A stretch of 64,000 nt of DNA, taken from NCBI RefSeq assembly GCF_009905375.1, contig NC_133656.1, positions 241,546,401-241,610,400 on the forward strand, written 5' to 3'. Of the stretch, positions 1 to 12,016 are shown in pieces. The stretch is from Apium graveolens (lineage: Eukaryota; Streptophyta; Magnoliopsida; Apiales; Apiaceae). Position 1 is the stretch's first letter. The number at the start of each line of letters is the position of its first letter. The translations under genes and the position numbers were made by a program. The notes beneath the pieces are model-generated. The model did no database searches. It saw nothing but the letters and a program-made list of their open reading frames with translations, and had not been told where the DNA came from.

Positions 1-780
1 ACAAAAATACCATCATTGATGAATTTTCGATGAATTTTCTATAAGAAGGATACAAAATATTAAGTCACTAACGCCTAGATAGAAAATAAAATATGAAGGT
101 TTCATATTATAGAATGGTGAAAATAAAATAAATTTGTAGGTTTTTCGGAAATTATAATATAAAATATCAATTAATGGATTAAAAACCATCTTTAATACTT
201 GTTAACTCTATTGATTTATGAATCTACCTTGGTTAGTTGTCGAAAAATAAAGTGAAGTGTAGATGAGAGCGGGGCTATTCAAAAAATTCAAAATCTGAGA
301 CCAAGTCGGATCCAATCCAAAAAAGTACGGGCCGGCTCGTCCCGAGATACAGACCTTCAAAGGGTCTTTTTTTATTTAAAAGTCCGACCCTAAAAATTCG
401 TGTAAAAGTCCGGTATTGAAAAAATTGGATAGTAGTCCAAGATTAAAAGAAGCATGATTCGGGCGGGATAAAAATTTGAGCTTTTTGATAAAATTCATTT
501 TCTATATAAAATTTTTGATAATTCTCAAATATATATTACATTATTAGAACTTAGAAGTTGAATACGATATATTTTATTAGTTGTCAATTTGATACCCTGA
601 ATAACAATCAATAATTTGTTAATTGTCAATTTAATACTCTAAATATTAGAATTTAAGGTTAATAAATGAGATATTTAAATGTAATATAAAAAAATTATTT
701 GTTTTAGTATCAAATTATTTGTCATAATCTAAAATATTAGTTCTTTGACAAAAAAATAGTAACTCATGATCTCTAAAACA

Positions 781-1160
781 CTCACTTTAACTTTACTTTA
801 ACAACTTAAACTTTCTGACAATGTATTAGATCGTGGTGTCGGATTCGAATTCTTGCTTTTAAGTGAGAGGGTGTTATAATAATATTATAAGATCCAGTAG
901 AAATAATATCTTAAAATTTTAGATGACCCGGTTACTAAACATGCATAACATTCTAATATTTATGTATTATTTGATCAGTCTTTCATTACCGAGTTTCACT
1001 GTTCAAGCCGCATATTACTAAAAAACAGGCTCAAAAGAGGAAAAATGTGCAATTTTGCCATATCTTCCCTCCCTCTGAAATATAATACAATAGCAAAAAT
1101 AATTATTATGTTCCCTTTTTGATTATATATATTTGAATGATCACTTTAATAATATTTTCA
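781..1160. repeat. Intra-unit module L (diverged copy of module R)
   Basis: This stretch aligns by eye along its length with 4261-4640 in the same unit. Shared landmarks in the same order are an ACTTTAA/CCTTAA start, a TTCGA-centred block, AATAATATTATAAGAT, a GATTTTAG-like GATGA/GGTGAGC block, TCAAAAGAGG/TCAATAGAGG, CTCCCTC(T/A)(G/A)AAATATAATA and AATAATATTTTC. TTCGAATTC resembles a tRNA/SINE B box and the preceding bases a decayed TATCAGAGC primer-site motif, so the module may be a remnant of a small non-autonomous retroelement. That origin is inference; the repeat itself is visible. Equivalent copies occur in every unit. Confidence 0.6.
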
Positions 1161-1891
1161 AGGTAAAATTTAGAAAATTTTACCCTGTTTGGGTCTAATT
1201 TATGTGCGGGATACATAAAGTAAAATCATTTTTTTTGTTTTTCAATTTAAGTCTGATCATGTGTGTATATAAAAAAAATACTTTGAATACACTTATGAAA
1301 ACTTATACATGAAATAATTGAAATAATTTACATTTTAATTTATATAAGATTTTACTAGAAAATCCATCAAAATCCACATGTTTTTCAAATAAAAAGAAAT
1401 TTGTGGACTTTTAAATATCGTCTGAAATTTTTAAAATCCAAATTAAATACCCTAAGATTTTGATAGATTTTTTTAAATCTGGATTGAATACACATTTACA
1501 ATCCAAATTGAATACCTCCATATTTTGCATAATTTTACAAAATCTAAATTAAATACCCATAATATTAAAAATCCTTAAAATCTTATTTGAAAACACCTCT
1601 CTAAATTGTTCATGCACACCTTATTTGTATAAACAAATTTTGATAAACACCATTAGAGACGAGACTCTATGCGGACTGTGTAAAATTAAAATTAACAATA
1701 ATGAATTTATATTTAATTATTATTTCAATCTCCAAAATCAACGAATTACTTAAAATTTATATTATTATTCATTGTCTAAAATTTAAATTGAATACACAAT
1801 GTGGGATTTCATTGATACTTTTATGTTATAAGTTATTTTAATAATATATTTTATCAAACAAATTTGAGATTTCACCGTTCTCAAGATTTTA

Positions 1892-2098
1892 CTCCCTCCG
1901 TCCTCTTCATTCTGGTTATTTCCGATTATGTCCCGAAATTATATTTCACTCTTAATTAATATGATCATTTAAGGGTTAATTATGTTAATGTTTTTGAAAA
2001 GTAGAATAATTTTTTGATAACTTTTAATTTGTTTGATATTTTGATAACTTTTTGAATCAAAGGTGAGAATGATAAAATAAGTGGGACAGAACTAGGAG
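1892..2098. mobile_element. Stowaway-like MITE, U1 copy
   Basis: A non-coding ~207 bp element bounded by TA on both sides. Its left end CTCCCTCCGTCC is the classic start of plant Stowaway MITEs (Tc1/mariner superfamily, TA target duplication), and its right end GGGACAGAACTAGGAG is a decayed inverted copy. No transposase is encoded. It sits at the same place in every unit that keeps this region, so it was present before the array expanded. In U3, U5 and U10 the region is deleted. Confidence 0.72.
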
Positions 2099-3049
2099 TA
2101 ATATTTTATCAAAATATATTGGATTATGGGTAGTTGAGGTGGGGTGGGTTGGATAACTGGATTAGGAAATTGATTTCAATGAATCGGCTACAAGCCCAAT
2201 ATTTCTGCAATTGCTCTGAATTTAGGGCTTTCGAGATAAATGGATTGGGATTACAAATAAAAAATGACTTCATTTGCACTAAAGATTATATCTATATTTT
2301 TGGCTTTCGAGATAAGTATTAGAGTTATAATTTTTATTTTTTCTCTTTGAATGCTCTAATTCTTTACAAAGTGTACCATTTGTAACATTTTTATTTTTTC
2401 TTAGAACTTCTGTAGGATAATGTTTAAAATCACATTCGCATATTATCGAACGACTGAAAACCTCTTTAATATTAAAAAATCTTTTTATAACTAGCAAATT
2501 ACCATGCTATGATAACTCAATAAAAAAAGTCCAAAAAATATATAACTGTAGATACTCACTCACAAATATAAAAAAACAAGCACCGGAGAAAAAGAAAATA
2601 TATATATACAAGAGCAACGATACCCGTTATTCGAGTTGAGTATACAAGAAAATCAAATAAAACTACCAATATATTGAGAAAAGGTTGCTACTAAAATAAA
2701 AAGAGAAAGACATCCACTATTAAGGAAAACGATATTTAAAACAGAATCCTAAAGAATTTGGAGGCGTTGAAGCGTGCATCGCAAGTAAAAATATTCAAAT
2801 CCGAAATAAATAGATTTTAGAGATGTAAAACATACTATAAAAAATACTAAATAAAGTCGAATCAAATAGATTATAGAGTCTTAAATCTCTCGAACAAAGT
2901 TCTCCAAATTGAAAATAGTAAAATGTAAACGACTAGATTGTAGTAGAATTCTAACTAAAAATAGTCGGGCCACTACATCCTTTTATTGAAAAATAAAGAA
3001 AATAAATAGAGAATAACGCTTTCTCTAAATCTTCAATCTTTAAGCATCC

Positions 3050-3739
3050 TTAAGCTATATTCGCATGACAAACAACCAAGACATCTGGATTTTTGGAAAT
3101 AAGAGCAGTCACATGCATCGTTCCAAAGGTAACAAGCCTCCAAAGCGTCCCACCAATGACATCGCCATTCGTCCTAGCAAATATAGCGTTCAAAGTGCAA
3201 GAACCAGATGGTTCCGAAGGAGATATTTTTCCTACAGGCCCTGTCAAAGAAAGTAAGCAAAGTCTCTCAGAAAATATTGTTGGATGTACTGATGAGATGA
3301 AGGCTTATGGAAGCATCTGTAATCATTCCTGAACCACCCAGAACATTCATAAAAATATTTCTGGAATGAGCAAACTGTTTTAGCCATTCAATGACATCTT
3401 TTCCCAGGCGGGATTTCAAGAACAATAGACTTCATTCCGAAGTCATTTCGATGGTGTTTTCTTTCGCCTTGTTTTTTGAACCACGAGGACGTCCTCGTGG
3501 CCTGGAGAATGAAAAATGACCACCAGACGCCACAATATCGTTTTCACCAGACTGGCCCATATTATTTATATCATTACCAACTCCTCGATTAGACATTCGA
3601 GTGTTTGGCAATGGTTGAGAGTGGTGTTCTTCGCTGTTAATTATAGTAGGATTAGTGTAGCCCATTGAATTTGGGATTTGAAGAGCAGGTGAGAGTAATT
3701 CATAGAATTTGAGAAAGAAAACGAATACTTGTGATTCAT
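3050..3739 (-). pseudogene. AHL (AT-hook + PPC/DUF296) pseudogene, U1
   Basis: Homologous to the intact 229-codon genes of U6 and U7, but broken by at least four 1-base indels: an extra A near 3300, an extra T near 3403, a missing T near 3434 and a missing A near 3695. The AT-hook segment (palindrome at 3481-3500) and the last ~65 codons remain open. A missense change puts Arg for Pro52. Several indels lie in short homopolymers, so consensus error cannot be excluded; if all were errors the gene would be I-type and intact. As written it cannot make a full protein. Confidence 0.85.
3481..3500. other. 20 bp perfect palindrome encoding the AT-hook
   Basis: CCACGAGGACGTCCTCGTGG equals its own reverse complement and encodes P-R-G-R-P-R-G of the AT-hook. 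It is unchanged in all ten units: 3481, 8134, 17226, 21925, 31026, 40485, 45187, 49886, 54551 and 63654 (start positions), including the pseudogenes. Confidence 0.95.
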
Positions 3740-4260
3740 CTTTTGAAGGTTAAGCAAAGATATATAATATGGGTGAAATGTGATTAGAGTTGTGGGTTAT
3801 AGTCCTTTTTATAATTGAATTTGACGTGCTCTCTCAAGAAATACAAAGATTCCATACAGTTGGAAAAGTATTATTTTTCTTTTCCAGGAATTTGAATTGA
3901 ATAATCAATCCTTATCATATTTTCTAAAATTGAGAGGCCAAAAAGTTGTTAATATTTGATTCGTCTCATAAAAAAGCGTTATACCAATATACGATTACAG
4001 ATGAATTTCTAAAACTAGAATCGAAATATAAACAAATATACAACGTTTATTTACCAATAGATGTCATCGACAAAAATATTAGGCACGAATTTTAAATATT
4101 AAATTATTTTGATTGCAAATCGAAAACATATTTAAACATTATGGTCTGTAAAATTTAATTATTAATTTACTATTTCTCTTCATTGTTTTCCGTGCTCATA
4201 TCAGTATTTTTTGGTGCATTATTATCGTAATATTATGAGATTTAGTTGAGAACTTCCTCT

Positions 4261-4640
4261 GCCACCTTAACTTTCAGATGAACTGGTTACTTAATGATCT
4301 ATCATAGCTTAGTCAGACTAAGTTCGACTCCTTACTTTTGAGTTAGGGGAGTATTAAAATAATATTATAAGATTCAGTTGGGGTATTTTTCTAATATCTT
4401 CAGATTTTAGGTGAGCTGATATCTAATAATATTCTAATTTTGTGTGTGTTATTTGATCCTTCTTTTATTAATATTTTCAACTGTTTAAACGATAATTACT
4501 ACATAAACATACTCAATAGAGGAAAAGTTTATAATTTTTTAGATATCTTACACTCCCTCAAAATATAATATAATTGCAAAAGTAACTACATTTCTTTTAC
4601 AATTGTTTGTAGTTGAATGATCAATTCTAATAATATTTTC
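4261..4640. repeat. Intra-unit module R (diverged copy of module L)
   Basis: Second, diverged copy of the module at 781-1160, lying ~520 bp upstream of the AHL start codon. In the K-type units it carries AGTTCGAGTCC (for example near 8970), close to a tRNA B box; I-type units have AGTTCGACTCC. The similarity continues past the unit boundary into the first ~100 bases of the next unit, matching the extra 129 bp that the Sirevirus-bearing units keep after module L. Confidence 0.55.
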
Positions 4641-6580
4641 TATAATGTTAGGATAAAAGATTGTTGGTCGAAATCATACGAAAACGATACAAAAATACCA
4701 TCATTGATGAATTTTCGATGAATTTTCTATAAGAAGGATACAAAAGATTAAGTCACTAACGCCTAGATAGAAAATAAAATATGAAGGTTTCATATTATAG
4801 AATGGTGAAAATAAAATAAATTTGTAGGTTTTTTCGGAAATTATAATATAAAAATATCAATTAATGGATTAAAAACCATCTTTAATACTTGTTAACTCTA
4901 TTGATTTATGATCTACCTTGGTTAGTTGTCGAAAAATAAAGTGAAGTGTAGATGAGAGCGGGGCTATTCAAAAATTCAAAATCTGAGACCAAGTCGATCC
5001 AATCCAAAAAAGTACGGGCTGGCTCGTCCCGAGATACAGACCTTCAAAGAGTCTTTTTTTATTTAAAAGTCCGACCCTAAAAATTCGTGTAAAAGTCCGG
5101 TATTGAAAAAATTGGATAGTAGTCCAGATTAAAAGAAGCATGATTCGGGCGGGATAAAAATTTGAGCTTTTGATAAAATTCATTTTCTATATAAATTTTT
5201 AATAATTCTCAAATATATATTACCTTATTAGAACTTAGAAGTTGAATACGATATATTTTATTAGTTGTCAATTTGATACCCTGAATAACAATCAATAATT
5301 TGTTAATTGTCAATTTAATACTCTAAATATTAGAATTTAAGGTTAATAATGAGATATTTAAATGTAATATAAAAAAATTATTTATTTTAGTATCAAATTA
5401 TTTGTCATAATCTAAAATATTAGTTCTTTGACAAAAAAATAGTAACTCATGATCTCTAAAACACTCACTTTAACTTTACTTTAACAACTTAAACTTTCTG
5501 ACAATGTATTAGATCGTGGTGTCGGATTCGAATTCTTGCTTTTAAGTGAGAGGGTGTTATAATAATATTATAAGATCCAGTAGAAATAATATCTTAAAAT
5601 TTTAGATGACCCGGTTACTAAACATGCATAACATTCTAATATTTATGTATTATTTGATCAGTCTTTCATTACCGAGTTTCACTGTTCAAGCCGCATATTA
5701 CTAAAAAACAGGCTCAAAAGAGGAAAAATGTGCAATTTTGCCCGATATCTTCCCTCCCTCTGAAATATAATACAATAGCAAAAATAATTATTATGTTTCC
5801 CTTTTTGATTATATATATTTGAATGATCACTTTAATAATATTTTCAAGGTAAAATTTAGAAAATTTTACCCTGTTTTGGGTCTAATTTATGTGCGGGATA
5901 CATAAAGTAAAATCATTTTTTTTGTTTTTCAATTTAAGTCTGATCATGTGTGTATATAAAAAAAATACTTTGAATACACTTATGAAAACTTATACATGAA
6001 ATAATTGAAATAATTTACATTTTAATTTATATAAGATTTTACTAGAAAATCCATCAAAATCCACATGTTTTTTCAAATAAAAAGAAATTTGTGGACTTTT
6101 AAATATCGTCTAAAATTTTTAAAACCCAAATTAAATACCCTAAGATTTTGATAGATTTTTTTTAAATCTGGATTGAATACACATTTACAATCCAAATTGA
6201 ATACCTCCATATTTTGCATAATTTTACAAAATCTAAATTAAATACCCATAATATTAAAAATCCTTAAAATCTTATTTGAAAACACCTCTCTAAATTGTTC
6301 ATGCACACCTTATTTGTATAAACAAATTTTGATAAACACCATTAGAGACGAGACTCTATGCGGACTGTGTAAAATTAAAATTAACAATAATGAATTTATA
6401 TTTATATTATTATTCAATCTCCAAAATCAACGAATTACTTAAAATTTATATTATTATTCATTGTCTAAAATTTAAATTGAATACACAATGTGGGATTTCA
6501 TTGATAATTTTATGTTATAAGTTATTTTAATAATATATTTTATCAAACAAATTTGAGATTTCACGTTCTCAAAGATTTTA

Positions 6581-6786
6581 CTCCCTCCGTCCTCTTCATT
6601 CTGGTTATTTCCGATTATGTCCCGAAATTATATTTCACTCTTAATTAATATGATCATTTAAGGGTTAATTATGTTAATGTTTTTGAAAAGTAGAATAATT
6701 TTTTGATAACTTTTAATTTGTTTGATATTTGATAACTTTTTGAATCAAAGGTGAGAATGATAAAATAAGTGGGACAGAACTAGGAG
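6581..6786. mobile_element. Stowaway-like MITE, U2 copy
   Basis: TA-flanked element of 206 bp with the same termini and position as the U1 copy; it differs by a 1-base deletion in TTTGATATTTGATAAC. Confidence 0.7.
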
Positions 6787-7703
6787 TAATATTGTATCAA
6801 AATATATTGGATTATGGGTTGTTGAGGTGGGGTGGGTTGGATAACTGGATTAGGAAATTGATTTCAAATGAATCGGCTACAAGCCCATATTTCTGTTGGG
6901 ATTACAAATAAAAAATGACTTCATTTGCACGTAAAGATTATATCTATATTTTTGGCTTTCGAGATAAGTATTAGAGTTATAATTTTTATTTTTCTCTTTG
7001 AATGCTCTAATTCTTTACAAAGTGTACCATTTGTAACATTTTTATTTTTTCTTAGAACTTCTGTAGGATAATGTTTAAAATCACATTCGCACATTATCGA
7101 AACGAACTGAAAACCTCTTTAATATTAAAAAAATCTTTTTATAACTAGCAAATTACCATGCTATGATAACTCAATAAAAAAAGTCCAAAAAATATATAAC
7201 TGTAGATACTCACTCACAATATAAAAAAACAAGCACCGGAGAAAAAGAAAATATATATATATACAAGAGCAACGATACCCGTTATTCGAGTTGAGTATAC
7301 AAGAAAATCAAATAAAACTACCAATATATTGAGAAAAGGTTGCTACTAAAATAAAAAGAGAAAGACATCCACTATTAAGGAAAACGATATTTAAAACAGA
7401 ATCCTAAAGAATTTGGAGGCGTTGAAGCGTGCATCGCAAGTAAAAATATTCAAATCCGAAATAAATAGATTTTAGAGATGTAAAACATACTATAAAAAAT
7501 ACTAAATAAAGTCGAATCAAATAGATTATAGAGTCTTAAATCTCTCGAACAAAGTTCTCCAAATTGAAAATAGTAAAATGTAAACGACTAGATGTAGTAG
7601 AATTCTAACTAAAAATAGTCGGGCCACTACATCCTTTTATTGAAAAATAAAGAAAATAAATAGAGAATAACGCTTTCTCTAAATCTTCAATCTTTAAGCA
7701 TCC

Positions 7704-8394
7704 TTAAGCTATATTCGCATGACAAACAACCAAGACATCTGGATTTTTGGAAATAAGAGCAATCACATGCATCGTTCCAAAGGTAACAAGCCTCCAAAGC
7801 GTCCCACCAATGACATCGCCATTCGTCCTAGCAAATATAGCGTTCAAAGTGCAAGAACCAGATGGTTCCGAAGGAGATATTTTTCCTACAGGCCCTGTCA
7901 AAGAAAGTAAGCAAAGTCTCTCAGAAAATATTGTTGGATGTACTGATGAGATGAGGCTTATGGAAGCATTTGTAATCATTCATGAACCACCCAGAACATT
8001 CATAAAAATATTTCTTGAATGAGCAAACTGTTTCAGCCATTCAATGACATCTTTCCCATGCGGGATTTCAAGAACAATAGACTTCATTTCGAAGTCATTT
8101 CGATGGTGTTTTCTTTTCGCCTTGTTTTTTGAACCACGAGGACGTCCTCGTGGCCTTAGACAATGAAAAATGACCCCCAGACGCCACAATATCATTTCCA
8201 CCAGACTGGCCCATATTACTTATATCATTACTAACTCCTGGATTAGACATTTGAGTGTTTGGCAATGGTTGAGAGCGGTGTTCTTCGCTGTTAATTTTAG
8301 TAGGATTAGTGTAGCCCATTGAATTTGGGATTTGAAGAGCAGGTGAAGAGTAATTCATAGAATTTGAGAAAGAAAATGAATACTTGTGATTCAT
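7704..8394 (-). pseudogene. AHL pseudogene, K-type, U2
   Basis: K-type sequence (Lys33, Gln48, Ser55, Ser59, Gly66 by alignment with U4). A nonsense change at about 7981 turns the Gly138 codon into TGA. Three 1-base indels follow: a missing C near 8091, an extra T near 8114 and an extra T near 8156. The 3' part of the PPC domain (7704-7979) is open but would lack the AT-hook. U4 and U9 are the intact K-type relatives. Confidence 0.87.
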
Positions 8395-10499
8395 CTTTCG
8401 AAGGCTAAGCAAAGATATAAAATATTGGGTGAAATGTGATTAGAGTTGTGGGTTATAGTCCTTTTATAATTGATTTTGACGTGCTCTCTCAAGAAATACA
8501 AAGATTCCATACAGTTGGAAAAAGTATTATTTTCTTTTCCAGGGAATTTGAATTGAATAATCAATCCTTATCATATTTTCTAAAATTGAGAGGCCAAAAA
8601 GTTGTTAATATTTGATTCGTCTCATAAAAAGCGTTATACCAATATACGATTACAGATGAATTTCTAAAACTAAAATCGAAACATTAAACAAAAATAGAAC
8701 GTTTATTTACCAATAGATGTCATCGATAAAAATATTAGGCACGAATTTTAAATATTAAATTATTTTGATTGCAAAATCGAAAACATATTTAAACATTATG
8801 GTCTGTAAAATTTAATTATTAATTTACAATTTCTCTTCATTATTTCCGTGCTCATATCAGTATTTTTTTGGTGCATTATTATCGTAATATTATGAGATTT
8901 AGTTGAGAACTTCCTCTCCCACCTTAAACTTTCAGATGAACTGGTTACTTAATGATTATCATAGCTTAGTCAGACTCAAGTTCGAGTCCTTACTTTTGAG
9001 TTAGGGGAGTATTAAAATAATATTATAAGATTCAGTTGGGGTATTTTTCTAATATCTTCAGATTTTAGGTGAGCTGATATCTAATAATATTCTAATTTTT
9101 GTGTGTTATTTATCCGTCTTTTATTAATATTTTCAACTGCTTAAACGATAATTACTACATAAACATACTCAATAGAGGAAAATTTTATAATTTTTTAGAT
9201 ATCTTACACTCCCTCAAAATATAATATAATTACAAAAGTAACTACATTTCTTTTGAATTGTTTGTAGTTGAACGATCAATTCTAATAATATTTTCTATAA
9301 ATGTTAGGATAAAAGATTGTTGGTCGAAATCATACGAAACTATACAAAAATACCATCATTGATGAATTTTCTATGAATTTTCTATAAGAAGGATACAAAA
9401 GATTAAGTCACTAAGGCCTAGATAGAAAATAAAATATGAAGGTTTCATATTATAGAATGGTAAAAATAAAATAAATTTGTAGGTTTTTCGGAAATTATAA
9501 TATAAAAATATCAATTAATGGATTAAAAACCATCTTTTATACTTGTTAACTCTATTTATTTATGATCTACCTTGATTAGTTGTCGAAAAATAAAGTGAAG
9601 TGTAGATGAGAGCGGGCTATTCAAAAAATTCGAAATCTGAGACCAAGTCGATTCCAATCCGAAAAAGTACGGGCCGGCTCATTCCGAGATACGGACCTTC
9701 AAGGGGACTTTTTTATTTGAAAGTCAAACCCTAAAAATCCGTGTAAAATTCCGGTTTTGAAAAATTGGATAGTAGTCCCAGATTAAAAGAAGCATGATTC
9801 GGGCCGGATAAAAATTTGACTTTTTGATAAAATTCGTTCTCTATATAAAATTTTTGATAAATTTTCAAATATATATATATTATTAGAACTTAGAAGTTGA
9901 ATACGATATATTTTATTAGTTTGTCAATTTGATACCCTGAATAACAATTAATAATTTGTTAATTGTCAATGTAATACTCTAAATATTAGAATTTAAGGTT
10001 AATAAATGAGATATTTAAATGTAATATAAAAAAAATTGTTTAGTATCAAATTATTTGTCATAGTCTAAAATATTAGTCCTTTGACAGAAAAATAGTAATT
10101 CATGATCTCTAAAACACTCACTTTAACTGTACTTTAACACTTAAACTTTCTGACAATAGTATCAGATCTTGGTGTTGGATTCAAATTCTTGCTTTTAAGT
10201 GAGAGGGTGTTATAATAATATTATAACATCTAGTAGAAATATATCTTAAAATTTTAGATGACCCGATTACTAAACATACATAACATTCTAATATTTATGT
10301 ATTATTTTATCTGTCTTCATTACCGAGTTTCACTGTTGAAGCGGCATATTACTACAAAAACAGGCTCAAAAGAGGAAAAATGTAGCAATTTTGCAGATAT
10401 CTTCCCTCCCTCTGAAATATAATACAATTGCAAAAAAAATTATTACGTTTCCCTTTTTGATTATATATATTTGAATGATCACTTTAATAATATTTTCAA

Positions 10500-10628
10500 C
10501 AAGATAATCGGTTGTTCTTGAGTCTTACAGAAACTTTACATAAATACCATCAAAGATTCAAGATGAATTTTTTATAAGAAGGTTAAAAAAAGATTAATGA
10601 CTAAAAAATATTTTTTCTCTAGAATCAA
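10500..10628. repeat. 129 bp segment retained only in B-type left arms
   Basis: Present in U3, U5 (near 24299-24427) and U10 (near 56927-57055) between two TCAA tetramers; all other units join directly at a single TCAA (TATTTTCAAGGTAAAATTTA). It is similar to the unit's own first ~100 bases (ATACCATCA.TGATGAATTTT.TATAAGAAGG). This suggests the B type is ancestral and the other units lost the segment by a short-homology deletion. Confidence 0.7.
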
Positions 10629-10954
10629 GGTAAAATTTACAAAATCTTACCCTCTTTTGGGTCTAATTTATGAGCGGGATACATAAAGTAAAATTAATTT
10701 TTTTTGTTTTTCAATTTAAGTCTGATCCTCTGTGTATATAGAAAAAAAATACTTTGAATACACTTATGAAAACTTATACATGAAATAATTTACATTTAAT
10801 TCATATGAAATTTTACTAGAAAATCCATCAAAATCCACATGTTTTTCAAATAAAAAGAAATTTGTGGACTTTTAAATATCGTGTTAGAAATATGTGTATT
10901 AGTTTGATGATAAGTTAAACAAAACACTTAAGTAGAAATCTGGTGTTTGTAGCC

Positions 10955-10987
10955 TCAACGGATAAGACCATTCTCGTTATCCGTTGA
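10955..10987. promoter_or_regulatory. 11 bp inverted repeat in the Sirevirus LTR
   Basis: TCAACGGATAA at 10955-10965 and its exact reverse complement TTATCCGTTGA at 10977-10987 surround an 11-base loop. The arms contain the same 9-mer found many times further along the LTR. Conserved in S2 and S3. Confidence 0.8.
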
Positions 10988-11212
10988 TGGAGTAGCTTTA
11001 CTTAGAAATAAGTTTAGTATTGTAGCACATTTCAGTTTCTGTATTCAAGTTATAATTCTTAGATGCTGGGGGAAATTATAAGTCATGTTGACTACTAGTG
11101 GATATGCAAATAGGAGGGCTAACTTGTAAATATTTCATGTCTTGTAATTTTGTATAAGTGAAGTAGTATTAACTGATAAGTTAAAGGTCTTCAATGGATA
11201 AGAAACAAAGCT

Positions 11213-11337
11213 TCAACGGATGTCTCTAAAGCTTCAACGGATAACATCCATCAACGGATGAGTGCATCAACGGATAAAGCTTCAACTGCTAATGCATCAA
11301 CGGATAAAGTCTTCAACGGATGAAAGCTTCAACGGAT
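11213..11337 (+). promoter_or_regulatory. Cluster of seven TCAACGGAT motifs in LTR (U3 region)
   Basis: Exact copies start at 11213, 11234, 11251, 11267, 11297, 11313 and 11329, with a degenerate copy (TCAACTGCT) at 11282 and another (TCAATGGAT) near 11191. Spacing is mostly 16-17 bp. AACGG is the core of the plant MSA element bound by MYB3R factors, and CCGTTG on the other strand fits the general MYB core CNGTTR. The cluster lies ~260-380 bp upstream of the TATA box, so it may be an enhancer; binding is inferred only. Confidence 0.7.
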
Positions 11338-11583
11338 GCTAAGTTCAATAGCAGTTGACAGTGACGATTCATAAGCTGAAAGAGGCACATGGGTTGACAG
11401 AGACAATTAGAATGTAGCATCCTCTTGGAGGAATCAAGAAAATACAGCATTTCCATTCTGGTGCAAACAAGGAAGTATTCAAAGATTCACAGATTATCCT
11501 AGATTGCATTGGATAGAGAAATAAAGAAGAAACATGTGAAGAATCTTTTCAATTGTATTTTATATTTTTTGTCTTCACTTGTA

Positions 11584-11608
11584 AACTTGGTGATATATAA
11601 ACCAAGTT
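11584..11608 (+). promoter_or_regulatory. LTR TATA box within a 7 bp inverted repeat
   Basis: TATATAAA at 11594-11601 is flanked by AACTTGG (11584-11590) and CCAAGTT (11602-11608). It is the best TATA candidate in the LTR and would place the U3/R boundary around 11625-11635. The same arrangement is present in S2 and S3. Confidence 0.65.
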
Positions 11609-11958
11609 GCAAGCTAGTAACTAGAGTGTGAATTTTCCAGAGCTGTTTAGAAAAATATTGAGAGAAAATCATCTAGTTTGTATTAGAAAGCAGCTGTGAT
11701 CAATTTCTTGAATCACAGATTTTCTGAAATAACACATCTCTGGTGAACAACAAATCCACCAGAAAAGTTTTTAAGTCTTTTGTGTTCTTTACATTTGTGT
11801 TTGAATATATATCTGTCTGCATTAGCTCAAAGCAATTCACACACACTTGTTCATCAAAACACACAGCCTTTGAAACTGCTCAAAACTTGAAAAAGTTTTG
11901 AGATTTACATTCAACCCCCTTCTGTAAATCTCATTGTTAGTTCCTTGGGAATAACAAT

Positions 11959-11970
11959 TGGTATCAGAGC
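11959..11970 (+). other. Primer binding site of S1
   Basis: TGGTATCAGAGC, complementary to the 3' end of plant initiator tRNA-Met, two bases after the LTR. Intact in S1 and S3 but changed in S2. Confidence 0.9.
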
Positions 11971-12016
11971 AAGCTCTTAACTTACAAAGAATTTAAAGAT
12001 CTATTCTACTAACATC

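Larger units (their letters stand above)
1..4688. repeat. Tandem repeat unit U1 (~4.7 kb AHL unit)
   Basis: First of ten head-to-tail copies; the opening ACAAAAATACCATCATTGATG recurs at 4689, 9344, 18439, 23140, 32239, 41699, 46401, 51099 and 55766. Map of this copy, valid for the others by offset: 1-270 AT-rich with nothing recognised; 270-500 a slightly GC-richer block with GTACGGGCCGGCTCGTCCCG; 500-780 AT-rich; 781-1160 module L; 1160-1890 AT-rich with loose repeats of AATCCAAATTGAATAC; 1892-2098 MITE; 2100-3049 AT-rich, including two GGCTTTCGAGATAA copies (2226 and 2302) and a short (AT)n near 2600; 3050-3739 AHL pseudogene; 3740-4260 its upstream region; 4261-4640 module R. The phase is arbitrary and the array very probably continues to the left. 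Confidence 0.95.
4689..9343. repeat. Tandem repeat unit U2 (K-type)
   Basis: 4655 bp copy without retrotransposon, the left half of the first ~13.8 kb dimer. Relative to U1 it lacks 37 bp (the stretch beginning CAATTGCTCTG) at about 6895, a deletion shared only with U9 near 53310. The AHL gene and everything to its right carry the K-type variants. Apart from the MITE, the AHL pseudogene and the two modules I see nothing coding. Confidence 0.95.
10882..11956 (+). repeat. 5' LTR of S1 (1075 bp)
   Basis: Begins TGTTAGAAATATG and ends GGGAATAACA, giving a TGTTA...TAACA terminal inverted repeat, with the primer site two bases downstream. It contains a cluster of TCAACGGAT motifs, an 11 bp hairpin near its start and a TATA box set inside an inverted repeat. 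It differs from the S2 and S3 LTRs by a few substitutions and single-base indels, for example an extra T in AACTTGTAAAT and an extra A in TTGCAAGC. Confidence 0.9.

Noticed and set aside
8940..9000. B-box-like AGTTCGAGTCC in module R considered as a tRNA gene
   Set aside because: No cloverleaf, acceptor stem or good A box can be drawn; at most a SINE or retroelement remnant.
11213..11337. Regular TCAACGGAT copies with 16-17 bp spacing considered as a CRISPR-like array
   Set aside because: The repeats are 9 bp, inside a plant LTR, with spacing too short and irregular and no cas genes.
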